A stretch of 27,369 nt of DNA, taken from positions 1 through 27,369 of IMG/VR virus record IMGVR_UViG_3300033273_000210; one strand, given 5' to 3'. Both the position numbers and the translations under genes were made by a program. The DNA comes from a virus. The number at the start of each line of letters is the position of its first letter. The first letter of the stretch is position 1. Below the pieces are notes generated by a model, which saw nothing but the letters and a program-made list of their open reading frames with translations, was not told the DNA's origin and searched no databases. Below, in pieces: positions 1 to 7,735 of this stretch.

Positions 1-192
1 AGCATTAATGAATTGCAGACACTTAATTCTGATCACGTGATATCAGTGGCTGCACCAAGTAGCGTAGCAATGGAATACTTTGATGGCGTCGTAGAGGAAG
101 TATCAGCTTTATCCGAAGGCCCAGAAATTTATGATGCAGCTGAAGAAATATTATATGACTCATCGTATGATGGTGAAATACAGATACATTAA
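1..192 (+). CDS. C-terminal end of an unrecognised protein (5' truncated)
   Basis: Frame 1 is open from the first base to a TAA at 190-192, giving the last 63 residues of a protein that starts outside the window. The fragment is acidic (many Glu and Asp) and ends in DGEIQIH. No motif is recognised, so no function is proposed. It is followed by a gap of about 150 bases that carries the gp55 promoter, so it is probably the last gene of the preceding transcription unit. Confidence 0.6.
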   Translation, partial: SINELQTLNSDHVISVAAPSSVAMEYFDGVVEEVSALSEGPEIYDAAEEILYDSSYDGEIQIH

Positions 193-290
193 TTGGTATA
201 CTCCTTCACCCCGGCGGTACTTACCTATTTTACACTGAAAATGTGATTTTGTACATCTTTATTTTTTAATTCGAGAATAGAATTCAAATG

Positions 291-319
291 TTTACTTTTT
301 AATCAATATGTTGTATAAT
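291..319 (+). promoter_or_regulatory. Sigma70-like promoter for gp55
   Basis: TTTACT (291-296) and TATAAT (314-319) are separated by exactly 17 bases, 25 bases before the start codon at 345. A second TGTACA at 250-255, with GAGAAT at 273-278 and also a 17-base spacer, could be a weaker upstream promoter. The rest of the gap from 193 to 344 is AT-rich and shows nothing else I can name. Confidence 0.6.
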
Positions 320-344
320 GTTAATACATTGAATGGAGGATGAC

Positions 345-935
345 ATGACTAAGAAAAAGAGTGTGCATTATGTAAACAATGCAGATTTTTCTCAAGCAGT
401 CGTCGATTATGTGACCCTAGTAAATGAGGCAAAGGATAAAGGTAATAATCCACCTGTAGTTCCTAATTATATTGCACAATGTTTCTTACGTATCGCTGAA
501 GGCTTGTCTCACAAGCATAATTTTATTCGCTATACATATCGCGAAGAGATGGTAATGGATGCGGTTGAAAACTGTTTAAAAGCAATATATAATTACGATC
601 TATCTCATGCAACGAGAACAGGTAAACCTAACGCTTTTGCGTATTTTACTCAAATTACTTGGTATGCATTCTTACGACGAATTGCAAAGGAAAAGAAACA
701 ACAAGATATTAAAATGAAATACCTGGCAAAAGCTTCACCTGAAGATTTCATTGAAGGATTTGATGGAGAAACACCAGGCTTGCAAGAAGTCACAAGCTAT
801 GTTGATTTACTACGTGACCGTATTGATCGTGTAAAAGATCAGGATGAGAAGATTAAAGAGTTTGGTAAAGAAGAAAAGAAACGGAAGAAACGTGCAGTTC
901 ATGCCGATTCTGATTTGACGGAGTTTTTAGAATGA
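345..935 (+). CDS. 55: gp55-type sigma factor for late transcription
   Basis: A small phage sigma factor that binds host RNA polymerase and directs it to late promoters; in T4 it works with the DNA-loaded sliding clamp. The protein has 196 residues from this start (T4 gp55 about 185). The central part around NAFAYFTQITWYAFLRRI resembles the sigma region 2 core kept in T4-type gp55, and the C-terminus is highly charged (Lys/Glu). An in-frame ATG at 333 is possible, but GGAGGA at 335-340 is ideally spaced for ATG 345, so 345 is preferred. TATAAATA elements elsewhere in the window fit its expected target. The last four bases overlap the next gene. Confidence 0.85.
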   Translation: MTKKKSVHYVNNADFSQAVVDYVTLVNEAKDKGNNPPVVPNYIAQCFLRIAEGLSHKHNFIRYTYREEMVMDAVENCLKAIYNYDLSHATRTGKPNAFAYFTQITWYAFLRRIAKEKKQQDIKMKYLAKASPEDFIEGFDGETPGLQEVTSYVDLLRDRIDRVKDQDEKIKEFGKEEKKRKKRAVHADSDLTEFLE

Positions 936-1111
936 GTGATAATGTTTATGAGGCACCGATTCAGGTTGACTCTGATGGCGATTTAATCCTTGTATTTCCA
1001 GATGAATTGCTAGCAGCAATGGATTGGAATGAAGGCGATACTTTAGTATGGCAACAAAATGAAGATGGTAGTTGGACTCTGACACGAAATGAAAATAGCG
1101 ATACTGAATGA
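932..1111 (+). CDS. AbrB/MazE-like small DNA-binding-type protein
   Basis: A 59-residue ORF that starts in an ATGA overlap with gp55 and runs 23 bases into gp47. The pattern DGDLILVFPDELLAAMDW, then NEGDTLVW and a closing DGSWTLTR strand, matches the swapped-hairpin AbrB/SpoVT/MazE fold: polar strand, 'P-ell-l-W' turn, 'GD-l-W' strand. Such proteins are DNA-binding regulators or antitoxins. No toxin gene sits beside it, so a regulatory role is more likely. Tight coupling with 55 and 47 argues that it is a real gene. The fold assignment is from pattern recognition only. Confidence 0.7.
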   Translation: MSDNVYEAPIQVDSDGDLILVFPDELLAAMDWNEGDTLVWQQNEDGSWTLTRNENSDTE

Positions 1112-2153
1112 TACACATTGTGATGTTCGTAATTCAGCTGACATCTTTTTAGAAAATCAAACACGATTCTATACAGATACATTCTTTCCATATTGTAAAG
1201 AACATGGCATCACTCAGGTACTTCATCTGGGTGATTACTACGATAATCGTAAACAAATCTCTGTCAAAGCACTTGGCCACAATCGTAGAATCTTCCTAGA
1301 TCCTCTACGTGATAATGGTATGCATATGGATATCATTCCAGGTAACCATGACGTATACTATAAAAATACAAATGAATTGTGTTCTTTGAAAGAATTGCTT
1401 GGTCATTATATGAACAATATTCATATTATCATGGAGCCTACGGTTCTTGAATATGGTAGTATGAAGATTGGTATGGTTCCATGGATTAATAATCAAAACT
1501 ATCATTCGACTGTTGACTGGATTCAAAACACAAGTGCTGATGTACTTTGTGCCCATCTTGAATTGAATGGATTCGATATGATGCGTGGTGTCAAATCTAC
1601 GAGCGGAATGGATGCCGCACTTTTTAAACGGTTTGAAATGGTTTTATCTGGTCACTTCCATACAAAATCTCAGAGAGAGAATATTCACTATCTAGGTAAT
1701 CAAATGGAATTGACATGGTCAGATGCAGGTGATCCTAAGTACTTCCACGTCCTAGACACGGAAACACGTGAGCTTACACCCGTACGAAACCCACATACAT
1801 TATTTAAAAAAGTTGTGTACAATGACCGTGATACAGAGTATAATGATGTAACAGTTGGAGAAGAATACGACAACAAGTTCGTCAAAGTTGTGGTAGCAAA
1901 TAAGTCAGACCATTTTATCTTTGAACGTTTCTTAGATCGTATTCAGTCTCGTAAGATTTTTGAACTTAAAATTGCAGAAAACTTTCAGGAGTTTATTGGT
2001 GAAAACGTTGAAGACGAAGGTGTTAACCTCGAAGACACTGGCGAGTTGCTTAATACTTACATTGACAATGTTGATACCGATCTAAATAAAGATCGTATTA
2101 AGAATGAAATGAGTGATTTGATGAACGAGGCGCAGGCACTTGATATCGTTTAA
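1089..2153 (+). CDS. 47: gp47-type recombination nuclease (SbcD/Mre11 family)
   Basis: Catalytic subunit of the gp46/gp47 complex, the phage Mre11/Rad50 equivalent, which resects DNA ends for recombination-dependent replication. All metallophosphoesterase signatures are visible: DTH at residues 8-10, GDYYDNR at 48-54, GNHD at 85-88, a lone His at about 156 and GHFH at 188-191. Length is 354 residues (T4 gp47 about 339). The start overlaps the AbrB-like gene and the stop overlaps gp46, so the pair is translationally coupled. Confidence 0.93.
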   Translation: MKIAILNDTHCDVRNSADIFLENQTRFYTDTFFPYCKEHGITQVLHLGDYYDNRKQISVKALGHNRRIFLDPLRDNGMHMDIIPGNHDVYYKNTNELCSLKELLGHYMNNIHIIMEPTVLEYGSMKIGMVPWINNQNYHSTVDWIQNTSADVLCAHLELNGFDMMRGVKSTSGMDAALFKRFEMVLSGHFHTKSQRENIHYLGNQMELTWSDAGDPKYFHVLDTETRELTPVRNPHTLFKKVVYNDRDTEYNDVTVGEEYDNKFVKVVVANKSDHFIFERFLDRIQSRKIFELKIAENFQEFIGENVEDEGVNLEDTGELLNTYIDNVDTDLNKDRIKNEMSDLMNEAQALDIV

Positions 2154-3855
2154 AACTGTTCGGTACAAAAACTTTTTAAGTACTGGTAATACTTTTACTG
2201 AGATTAAATTAGATCGATCTCAGTCTACATTAGTTGTAGGTCAAAACGGAGCTGGTAAATCTACAATGCTAGATGCTATCTCCTTTGGTCTATTTGGTAA
2301 ACCTCATCGTAATATTAATAAACCACAACTTGTCAACTCAATTAATCAGAAGCAATGCTTGGTTGAGGTGGAATTCAATGTCGGTAAGACAGAGTATAAG
2401 GTTGTTCGTGGCATTAAGCCTGGTAAGTTTGAGATCTATAAAAATGGTCAGATGTTTAATCAAGAATCTCATGCAAAAGAATATCAGAAAATGTTGGAAC
2501 AGAATATTCTGAAGCTAAACCACAAGAGTTTCCACCAGGTGGTCGTGCTGGGAAGTAGTAGCTTTATTCCATTTATGCAACTCCCGGCCGGCCACCGCCG
2601 AGATGTGATTGAAGATCTGTTGGATATCAATGTCTTTTCAAAAATGAATACCATTCTACGTGAAAAGAATGCAAGTCTGAAGGACATGACAAATGAAGTT
2701 GCTTATCAGCTCGACCTTATCACTGACAAAATTGATACACAGAAAAAATACATTAAGGATGTCAAGGCACTCAATAAAGAATATGCGGATAAGATTGAAG
2801 AAGAGATTGCGAAGCTTGAGGAAGAACAAACCAGACTCACGGACGAAAATACTGAGCTCGGGTCGTTCATTGAATCCAATACAACAAAGGTATCAGAAAC
2901 GCTTGCTAAGCTCAACTCAAAGCAATCGACGCTCAAGGAGCACGAGCATGAACTCAAATCAGAAATCAAAAAGCTTGTTAAAGAAACAAAATTTTTCGAA
3001 GAGAATAGCACCTGTCCAACATGTTCCCAAGATATTCGTGATGAACTTAGGAAAGCTAAAATCGAAGATGCTTCGTCCTCAGCAAAGAACATTAGTTCAA
3101 AACTCAAAGCTATCGCTGAAGAGTCTGCTAAAAATGGAACAGATCTTGAGATCGCGACTAAAGTACAGGATGCTATCACGAACAAACAGCATCTGTTATT
3201 ATCTAACAATAAGCGACTCGGGCAGATTTCGGAAAACCTTGTATCTAAGAGAAGTGATCTCGGAAAAATGCAAAGTGGTGGAGAAGATCTGGCATCGGCA
3301 ACGGAGACTCTTGAGAGCTTATCCGAGCAAAAGGACTCTTATACCGAACAGCGATTACACCTCAGTGAGCAACGAAGCTACAATGAAGTTATCGGAGAGA
3401 TGCTAAAAGATACTGGTATCAAAACAAAAATTATCAAACAATATCTTCCGGTAATCAATAAACTTGTTAATCAGTATCTACAGATCCTTGACTTCTTTGT
3501 ACACTTTGATTTAGACGAGTCATTCCAAGAAACAATTCGGTCACGTCACCGTGATGAGTTTACATATGATTCTTTCTCAGAAGGTGAGAAGCAACGCATT
3601 GATTTGAGTCTTCTCTTTACATGGAGACAGATTGCAAAGATGAAAAATTCTATCTCAACAAATCTTTTGATTCTTGATGAGACGTTTGATTCATCTCTTG
3701 ATGTGGATGGCGTAGAAAACCTACAAAAAATATTATCATATTTAAGTGATACAAATGTGTTTGTAATATCACACAAAGGTGATATTCTGGACGGTAAATT
3801 TAGATCAAAGATCGAATTTATCAAAGATAAAAACTTTAGTAAGATGGTAGCATAA
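2140..3855 (+). CDS. 46: gp46-type recombination ATPase (SbcC/Rad50 family)
   Basis: ATPase partner of gp47. Walker A GQNGAGKST lies at residues 34-42. Long Glu/Lys-rich coiled coils flank a zinc-hook CPTC at about 292-295. The ABC signature SEGEKQR is near 480, Walker B LLILDET near 509-515 and the H-loop VISHKG follows. Length is 571 residues (T4 gp46 560). The start is TTG: the frame is closed by TGA at 2122-2124, TTG 2140 is the only start codon before the conserved N-terminus, and GAGG at 2127-2130 serves as ribosome site. It overlaps gp47 by 14 bases. Confidence 0.95.
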   Translation: MISFKTVRYKNFLSTGNTFTEIKLDRSQSTLVVGQNGAGKSTMLDAISFGLFGKPHRNINKPQLVNSINQKQCLVEVEFNVGKTEYKVVRGIKPGKFEIYKNGQMFNQESHAKEYQKMLEQNILKLNHKSFHQVVVLGSSSFIPFMQLPAGHRRDVIEDLLDINVFSKMNTILREKNASLKDMTNEVAYQLDLITDKIDTQKKYIKDVKALNKEYADKIEEEIAKLEEEQTRLTDENTELGSFIESNTTKVSETLAKLNSKQSTLKEHEHELKSEIKKLVKETKFFEENSTCPTCSQDIRDELRKAKIEDASSSAKNISSKLKAIAEESAKNGTDLEIATKVQDAITNKQHLLLSNNKRLGQISENLVSKRSDLGKMQSGGEDLASATETLESLSEQKDSYTEQRLHLSEQRSYNEVIGEMLKDTGIKTKIIKQYLPVINKLVNQYLQILDFFVHFDLDESFQETIRSRHRDEFTYDSFSEGEKQRIDLSLLFTWRQIAKMKNSISTNLLILDETFDSSLDVDGVENLQKILSYLSDTNVFVISHKGDILDGKFRSKIEFIKDKNFSKMVA

Positions 3856-4076
3856 TGATTGAAATCTATGGTAAGCACGCATGCGCTTTTTGTGAAAAGG
3901 CTAAATGGCTTTGTGAATCACAAGGTTTAGAGTATACATATAGAACACTCGACAAAGATTATACACAACAAGAATTCTTTGAAATGTTTCCGACTGCACG
4001 TACGTTTCCACAGATTGTGGCGAATGGTCAACCAATTGGTGGTTACGATGCATTTGAGAAATCTTTAAAGGATTAA
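3855..4076 (+). CDS. Glutaredoxin
   Basis: A 73-residue thioredoxin-fold protein with active site CAFC at residues 10-13, the TFP cis-proline loop at 50-52 and GGYDAF near 62-67, which is a complete compact glutaredoxin. In T4-type phages such proteins supply electrons to ribonucleotide reductase; no reductase gene lies in this window. The TAATG junction with gp46 couples the two. It may also reduce other phage thiol enzymes such as the peroxiredoxin at 9566, but that is speculative. Confidence 0.88.
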   Translation: MIEIYGKHACAFCEKAKWLCESQGLEYTYRTLDKDYTQQEFFEMFPTARTFPQIVANGQPIGGYDAFEKSLKD

Positions 4077-4077
4077 C

Positions 4078-4266
4078 ATGTTTGTATTTTTGTTTACGGC
4101 TCTTTTTGCATATGATAATAAAGAGTTCTTTGAAATGGTAGAGCAAAGACAAAATGTTTGTGATTGGCACTATGTGGGTAGAACTGAAGTCACGGATGAA
4201 ATTGCTTTACCAGCAGTCGAACAAGACGGAACTAAAGTTTATTATTGGCACATTTGCAAAAAATGA
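4078..4266 (+). CDS. Small protein with hydrophobic N-terminus, unknown function
   Basis: A 62-residue protein that begins one base after the glutaredoxin stop. The first 11 residues (MFVFLFTALFA) are strongly hydrophobic, followed by an acidic soluble part containing two Cys and WHYVG/YYWHICKK at the end. The N-terminus could be a very short signal or membrane anchor, but it has no positive charge in front, so this is uncertain. No family is recognised. The gp45 promoter follows directly. Confidence 0.6.
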   Translation: MFVFLFTALFAYDNKEFFEMVEQRQNVCDWHYVGRTEVTDEIALPAVEQDGTKVYYWHICKK

Positions 4267-4295
4267 TTTACATATGGCCCGTTATGTGTTATAAT
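4267..4295 (+). promoter_or_regulatory. Strong sigma70-like promoter for the sliding clamp operon
   Basis: TTTACA (4267-4272) and a perfect TATAAT (4290-4295) with a 17-base spacer, 28 bases before the gp45 start. It lies in the only sizeable gap of this block. It probably drives gp45 and perhaps the clamp loader genes, unless the hairpin at 5212 stops transcription. Confidence 0.7.
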
Positions 4296-4323
4296 GGGCT
4301 ACATATAATACACGGAGAACATA

Positions 4324-4995
4324 ATGGAACTAAGTGAAAGCACCCTATCGGTTTTACGTAATTTTTCTGGCATCAACCAGAATATTATGATCCGTACCGG
4401 TAATACAGTCAAAACAATCTCAGAGGCTCGTAACGTCTTGGCTACGGCTAAAGTCGACGTTGAGTTTCCTCAGGATGTAGGTATCTACGATCTTAATGAA
4501 TTCCTTGGAGTACTCGGCCTTGTTGATACTCCACGACTCAAGTTTGATGATCAGTATGTAACAGTCAATGATTCTACTGGTCGTTCAAAGGTCAAGTACT
4601 TTTTCTCACCAGAAGAAACCTTGACAACCCCATCGAAAGACATCAATATGCCCGATGCAGATGTTAAGTTCACTCTTGATAACGATACCCTCAATCGTCT
4701 TAAGAAAGCTGCTTCTGCACTTGGGCATAATGAAGTCACTATTTCTGGCAAAAATGGTGTACTCAGTCTTTCGGTGGTGGAAAGCCAAAACTCAACATCA
4801 AATGCATTCTCAATTGATATTGATGGTGAGTTTGGCGATGCCACATTTAACTTCGTCTTGTCTATTGCAAATCTTAAGATCTTGCCAGGTGACTATGATG
4901 TAAGTATTTCAAATAAACTCATCTCAAATTTCTCTCATAAAGAGCTCGATCTCAATTACTGGATCGCTCTCGAAAAAACATCAACATATAATTAA
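4324..4995 (+). CDS. 45: gp45-type DNA polymerase sliding clamp
   Basis: Trimeric processivity clamp for gp43 and, in T4, the mobile enhancer for late transcription through gp55. Length is 223 residues (T4 gp45 228). The pattern of short strands (VKTISEARNVLATAKVD near 27-43; DVSISNKLISNFSH near the C-terminus) and the position directly before gp44/gp62 fit gp45. GGAG at 4314-4317 is the ribosome site. The call rests on length, weak similarity and strong gene-order support. Confidence 0.88.
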   Translation: MELSESTLSVLRNFSGINQNIMIRTGNTVKTISEARNVLATAKVDVEFPQDVGIYDLNEFLGVLGLVDTPRLKFDDQYVTVNDSTGRSKVKYFFSPEETLTTPSKDINMPDADVKFTLDNDTLNRLKKAASALGHNEVTISGKNGVLSLSVVESQNSTSNAFSIDIDGEFGDATFNFVLSIANLKILPGDYDVSISNKLISNFSHKELDLNYWIALEKTSTYN

Positions 4996-5004
4996 GGATC
5001 ATAT

Positions 5005-5208
5005 ATGAGCACACAAGCCGAACAACTTTCAGATCTTGCGAATCGTATTTCGCGCTCGACTATTGCAGTCGTGGATGCTGTCACGCAACGTGGCGGTTTT
5101 AAAGGTGAAGAACTATCAACCATTGGTCAGCTACGGGATCAATGTGTACAAGCTATTTCTCTTGTTGAGACTATGCAACAAGAAGATTCCCTGAACGTAG
5201 ATGAGTAA
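5005..5208 (+). CDS. Small helical protein, unknown function
   Basis: A 67-residue acidic protein predicted mostly helical (AEQLSDLANRISRSTIAVVDAV and onward), nine bases after gp45 with AAGGA at 4994-4998 as ribosome site. No membrane segment or cysteine motif is visible. It sits between clamp and clamp loader, so an accessory replication role is possible but unproven. A GC-rich hairpin follows its stop directly. Confidence 0.6.
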   Translation: MSTQAEQLSDLANRISRSTIAVVDAVTQRGGFKGEELSTIGQLRDQCVQAISLVETMQQEDSLNVDE

Positions 5209-5211
5209 AAC

Positions 5212-5230
5212 GGAGGGCGCAATGCCCTCC
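5212..5230 (+). terminator. GC-rich hairpin between gp45 unit and gp44
   Basis: GGAGGGC (5212-5218) pairs with GCCCTCC (5224-5230) around a five-base loop. It is followed by ACCTTT rather than a long T-run, so termination may be partial. It would reduce gp44/62 expression relative to gp45, or may act as an RNA processing or stability element. Confidence 0.55.
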
Positions 5231-5249
5231 ACCTTTGAGAGATTATATT

Positions 5250-6182
5250 ATGAGCAACGATTTTTTATGGGTTGAGAAGTATCGACCGCAAACTATTTCT
5301 GATTGTATTTTACCAGATCCACTTAAATCTACCTTTCAAAAGATTGTAGATGGTGGTGAACTTCCTAACATGTTATTTACTGGTACTGCTGGTCTTGGTA
5401 AGACAACAGTTGCCAAAGCTTTATGTAACGAACTAAATCTAGATTGGATTATTATTAACGCTTCAGAGTCAGGTAATATTGATACACTTCGAACAAAAAT
5501 TAAACAATTCGCGTCAACAGTTTCATTGCAAGGCGGATACAAAGTTGTTATCCTTGATGAGGCAGACTATCTTAATGCACAATCAACTCAACCAGCGTTA
5601 CGTGGATTTATTGAAGAATTTGCAAACAACTGTCGATTCATTCTAACTTGTAATTTTAAGAATCGGATCATCGAGCCGTTACATTCTCGATGCGGTGTGT
5701 ACGAGTTCAACACCACTAAAAAAGAACTCGCAAGTCTCGCGGGTCAGTTTATGAAACGCGCAACATCTATATTAGATGCAGAAGGTGTTAGTTACGATCA
5801 GAAGACCGTAGCTGACTTAATTATGAAACATGCTCCAGATTGGAGGAGGATACTCAATGAACTTCAGCGGCATTCTATTTTGGGGATTACTGGCAATGGG
5901 AGCGATAGTAATGTTCTATCCTATAATTCTCTCTTTGATCATTTAAAAACCAAAGACTTTAAAAAGATGCGCTCATGGGTAGCGCAAAATGTTGATGCTG
6001 ACGCCACAGCTATCTTTCGTGCAGTTTATGATCGCATGAATGAAAAGATCAAGCCCGAGTCAATCCCTCAGCTCGTCTTGATCTTGGCGGACTATCAATA
6101 CAAGAATGCATTTGTTGCAGACCATGAGCTCAACATTGTGGCTTGTATGACGGAAATCATGGCAAATGTGGAGTTTGTATGA
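5250..6182 (+). CDS. 44: gp44-type clamp loader large subunit
   Basis: AAA+ ATPase that opens the gp45 ring and loads it onto primer-template DNA together with gp62. FLWVEKYRP at residues 5-13 is the typical clamp-loader N-terminus. Walker A GTAGLGKTT is at 45-53, Walker B with DEAD at 103-106 and the SRC sensor/arginine-finger motif at 146-148. Length is 310 residues (T4 319). A TTG at 5235 is in frame, but ATG 5250 precedes the conserved start and has a GAGAG ribosome site. The leader resembles those at 15454, 26213, 26471 and 27176 and may be a RegA operator. Confidence 0.95.
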   Translation: MSNDFLWVEKYRPQTISDCILPDPLKSTFQKIVDGGELPNMLFTGTAGLGKTTVAKALCNELNLDWIIINASESGNIDTLRTKIKQFASTVSLQGGYKVVILDEADYLNAQSTQPALRGFIEEFANNCRFILTCNFKNRIIEPLHSRCGVYEFNTTKKELASLAGQFMKRATSILDAEGVSYDQKTVADLIMKHAPDWRRILNELQRHSILGITGNGSDSNVLSYNSLFDHLKTKDFKKMRSWVAQNVDADATAIFRAVYDRMNEKIKPESIPQLVLILADYQYKNAFVADHELNIVACMTEIMANVEFV

Positions 6183-6556
6183 ATCCGTTTGAATATCTAA
6201 ACTCAATTAATTATACAAAGAAAGATATCATGGTTGATGATATCGCTGAAAAGCAATACAACAGTTTCATGGTGAATAGGTCTTTGTCCTATTTTCCTGA
6301 TACTGTTCTTGCAGCAAATGAGATGAATCGATACCATCAGGTTGACAATCTTCTACAATTTCACTTTCTTATAAATATTATTCGTAAGCGGAAACGCTTT
6401 TCAAAATGGGATAAAAAGAAAACCGACAGTGACGTGGAAGTTATTAAAGAATATTATGGCTACAACGAAGAGAAAGCCTTACAAGTCCTTCAATTACTTT
6501 CCACTGACCAAATAACTGAACTACATAATAAGGTGAATAAAGGTGGAAGAAAGTAA
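6179..6556 (+). CDS. 62: gp62-type clamp loader small subunit
   Basis: Partner of gp44. The start is the ATGA overlap with the gp44 stop; a longer in-frame ORF from 6143 would run deep into gp44 and is not favoured. MNPFEYLNSINYTKKDIM is a typical N-terminus of marine T4-type gp62. The protein is 125 residues, clearly shorter than T4 gp62 (187). The middle is Lys/Arg-rich (INIIRKRKRFSKWDKKK). Identification rests on N-terminal pattern and the gp44-62-regA order. Confidence 0.85.
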   Translation: MNPFEYLNSINYTKKDIMVDDIAEKQYNSFMVNRSLSYFPDTVLAANEMNRYHQVDNLLQFHFLINIIRKRKRFSKWDKKKTDSDVEVIKEYYGYNEEKALQVLQLLSTDQITELHNKVNKGGRK

Positions 6557-6953
6557 TTTGATTGAATGGAACCCGGCAAAGATGCTAGAGGTGACATTGA
6601 ATGAACCAGACGATTTTTTGAAGGTTCGCGAAACGCTTACACGGATTGGCGTAGCATCACGTAAAGACAAAAAGCTATTTCAATCATGTCATATCTTACA
6701 TAAGCAAGGCAGATATTTTATCGTGCATTTCAAAGAATTATTCTTATTAGATGGAAAGAAATCAAATCTAGAAGAGAATGATGTAGCACGTAGAAATACT
6801 ATTGCAACCCTCATGTCTGATTGGGGTCTCATCTCAATTGAGAACTCAGAAGCAGCTAAACCACAAGCTCCGCTAAGACAGATTAAGATCATCTCTTTTA
6901 AAGACAAAGATCAATGGGAACTTTGTCCCAAATACAACATAGGAAATAAATGA
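6543..6953 (+). CDS. regA: RegA translational repressor of early genes
   Basis: RNA-binding protein that blocks translation initiation on early phage mRNAs. DDFLKVRETLTRIG, FQSCHILHKQGRYFIVHFKE, RRNTIATLMSDWGL and the C-terminal WELCPKY follow T4 RegA almost residue for residue. GTG 6543 has an AAGGTGA ribosome site at 6530-6536 and gives 136 residues with a 13-residue extension. ATG 6582 would give 123 residues, nearly the T4 length (122) and the T4 N-terminus, but has only a weak ribosome site. The true start is open. It overlaps gp62 by 14 bases. Confidence 0.94.
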   Translation: MEESNLIEWNPAKMLEVTLNEPDDFLKVRETLTRIGVASRKDKKLFQSCHILHKQGRYFIVHFKELFLLDGKKSNLEENDVARRNTIATLMSDWGLISIENSEAAKPQAPLRQIKIISFKDKDQWELCPKYNIGNK

Positions 6954-7111
6954 ACTATAAAAAAGTAGAATGCCCAAACTGTAAAAAAGAATTTCGTAAA
7001 GTAATCGACTCAGCATGGGTGATATTTTGTAGTGATAAATGTGCTAATGAACACGAAAGAAATAGAACAACATCTAGAAAAAATGATGGAGATCTTCGGC
7101 AGTCTGCCTGA
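6950..7111 (+). CDS. Small zinc-ribbon-like protein
   Basis: A 53-residue protein starting in an ATGA overlap with RegA. Two cysteine pairs, CPNC at residues 8-11 and CSDKC at 27-31, have the spacing of a small treble-clef or zinc-ribbon, and the tail is basic and polar. Such proteins often bind nucleic acid or an RNA polymerase. Function is unknown. Its end overlaps the following small gene by 65 bases in another frame. Confidence 0.65.
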   Translation: MNYKKVECPNCKKEFRKVIDSAWVIFCSDKCANEHERNRTTSRKNDGDLRQSA

Positions 7112-7178
7112 TCCTGTTCATCAGCCAAAAAAGTTTAAATATATGCTGGAAATGTATAAATTTTTATGGGTTAAATAA
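7047..7178 (+). CDS. 43-residue conserved-type phage protein, unknown function
   Basis: MNTKEIEQHLEKMMEIFGSL continues with PDPVHQPKKFKY and ends in FLWVK. Its TAA shares its last base with the ATG of the next gene (TAATG at 7176-7180), a coupling that supports real translation. From memory, similar 'FG-LPdP-h-P--F-yy-k-yk' micro-proteins follow regA in T4-type cyanophages; this is unverified. It is probably helical with no catalytic motif. Confidence 0.55.
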   Translation: MNTKEIEQHLEKMMEIFGSLPDPVHQPKKFKYMLEMYKFLWVK

Positions 7179-7735
7179 TGAAAACTTTTAAATATAATGA
7201 CTATGACCATTATGTAAATGAACAAATTGCAGGTAATCATAAAAAACTTTCTTGGCGATTTAAAAAAGAACATCATGTCAAATGGATTAAATCGCTACAA
7301 TTAGAAGCAAATAATATTATTTGTCATGGTACGCGCAATGGCGGTGAGCAAAAAATATTTAAAAAATATTATGAAGATGCTTATATAATTGGTACAGAAA
7401 TTAGTGATACTGCAGATCAATTTGAGATGACTATTCAGCATGATTTTGCTGAACCTAAAAAAGAATGGATTGGTAAATTTGATATTATTTATAGTAATTC
7501 ATTTGATCATAGTTTTAACCCAGAAAAAACTATTTTAACCTGGAAAAGTCAACTATCTAAAAAAGGTATGATGTTTTTAGATTGGAGTGATAGACATAAT
7601 TCGAATTCAACACCAATGGATCCTGTTTCTGGTACAACTGACGAATTTAAAAAATTTATAAAAAACTACAATATTAATGTGATTAATGAAAAAAAATTTC
7701 CCGAAGGCAACATACTTTTAGTTTGTATTGTATAA
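7178..7735 (+). CDS. SAM-dependent methyltransferase-like protein (class I fold)
   Basis: A 185-residue protein. ICHGTRNGGEQKIF at about 48-61 resembles motif I (SAM loop), YIIGTEIS an acidic strand-2 end, and KFDIIYSNSFDHSF plus LSKKGMMFLDW the motif IV and post-IV strands of methyltransferase type 11 proteins. The target is unknown; small molecule, lipid or DNA are all possible. It is AT-rich with A/T-ending codons, more so than replication genes around it, which hints at separate acquisition. It is coupled to the upstream micro-gene by TAATG and ends inside a late-type promoter. Confidence 0.6.
   Translation: MKTFKYNDYDHYVNEQIAGNHKKLSWRFKKEHHVKWIKSLQLEANNIICHGTRNGGEQKIFKKYYEDAYIIGTEISDTADQFEMTIQHDFAEPKKEWIGKFDIIYSNSFDHSFNPEKTILTWKSQLSKKGMMFLDWSDRHNSNSTPMDPVSGTTDEFKKFIKNYNINVINEKKFPEGNILLVCIV

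Noticed and set aside
961-1191. Minus-strand ORFs across the window, such as this one opposite gp55/gp47
   Set aside because: All lie opposite well-supported plus-strand genes, lack ribosome sites and recognisable motifs, and are mirror frames.
6370-6377. Exact TATAAATA late promoter sequence inside gp62
   Set aside because: It is in the middle of a replication gene and the next genes (regA onward) are early-type; one chance match in AT-rich DNA is expected. Kept only as a possibility.
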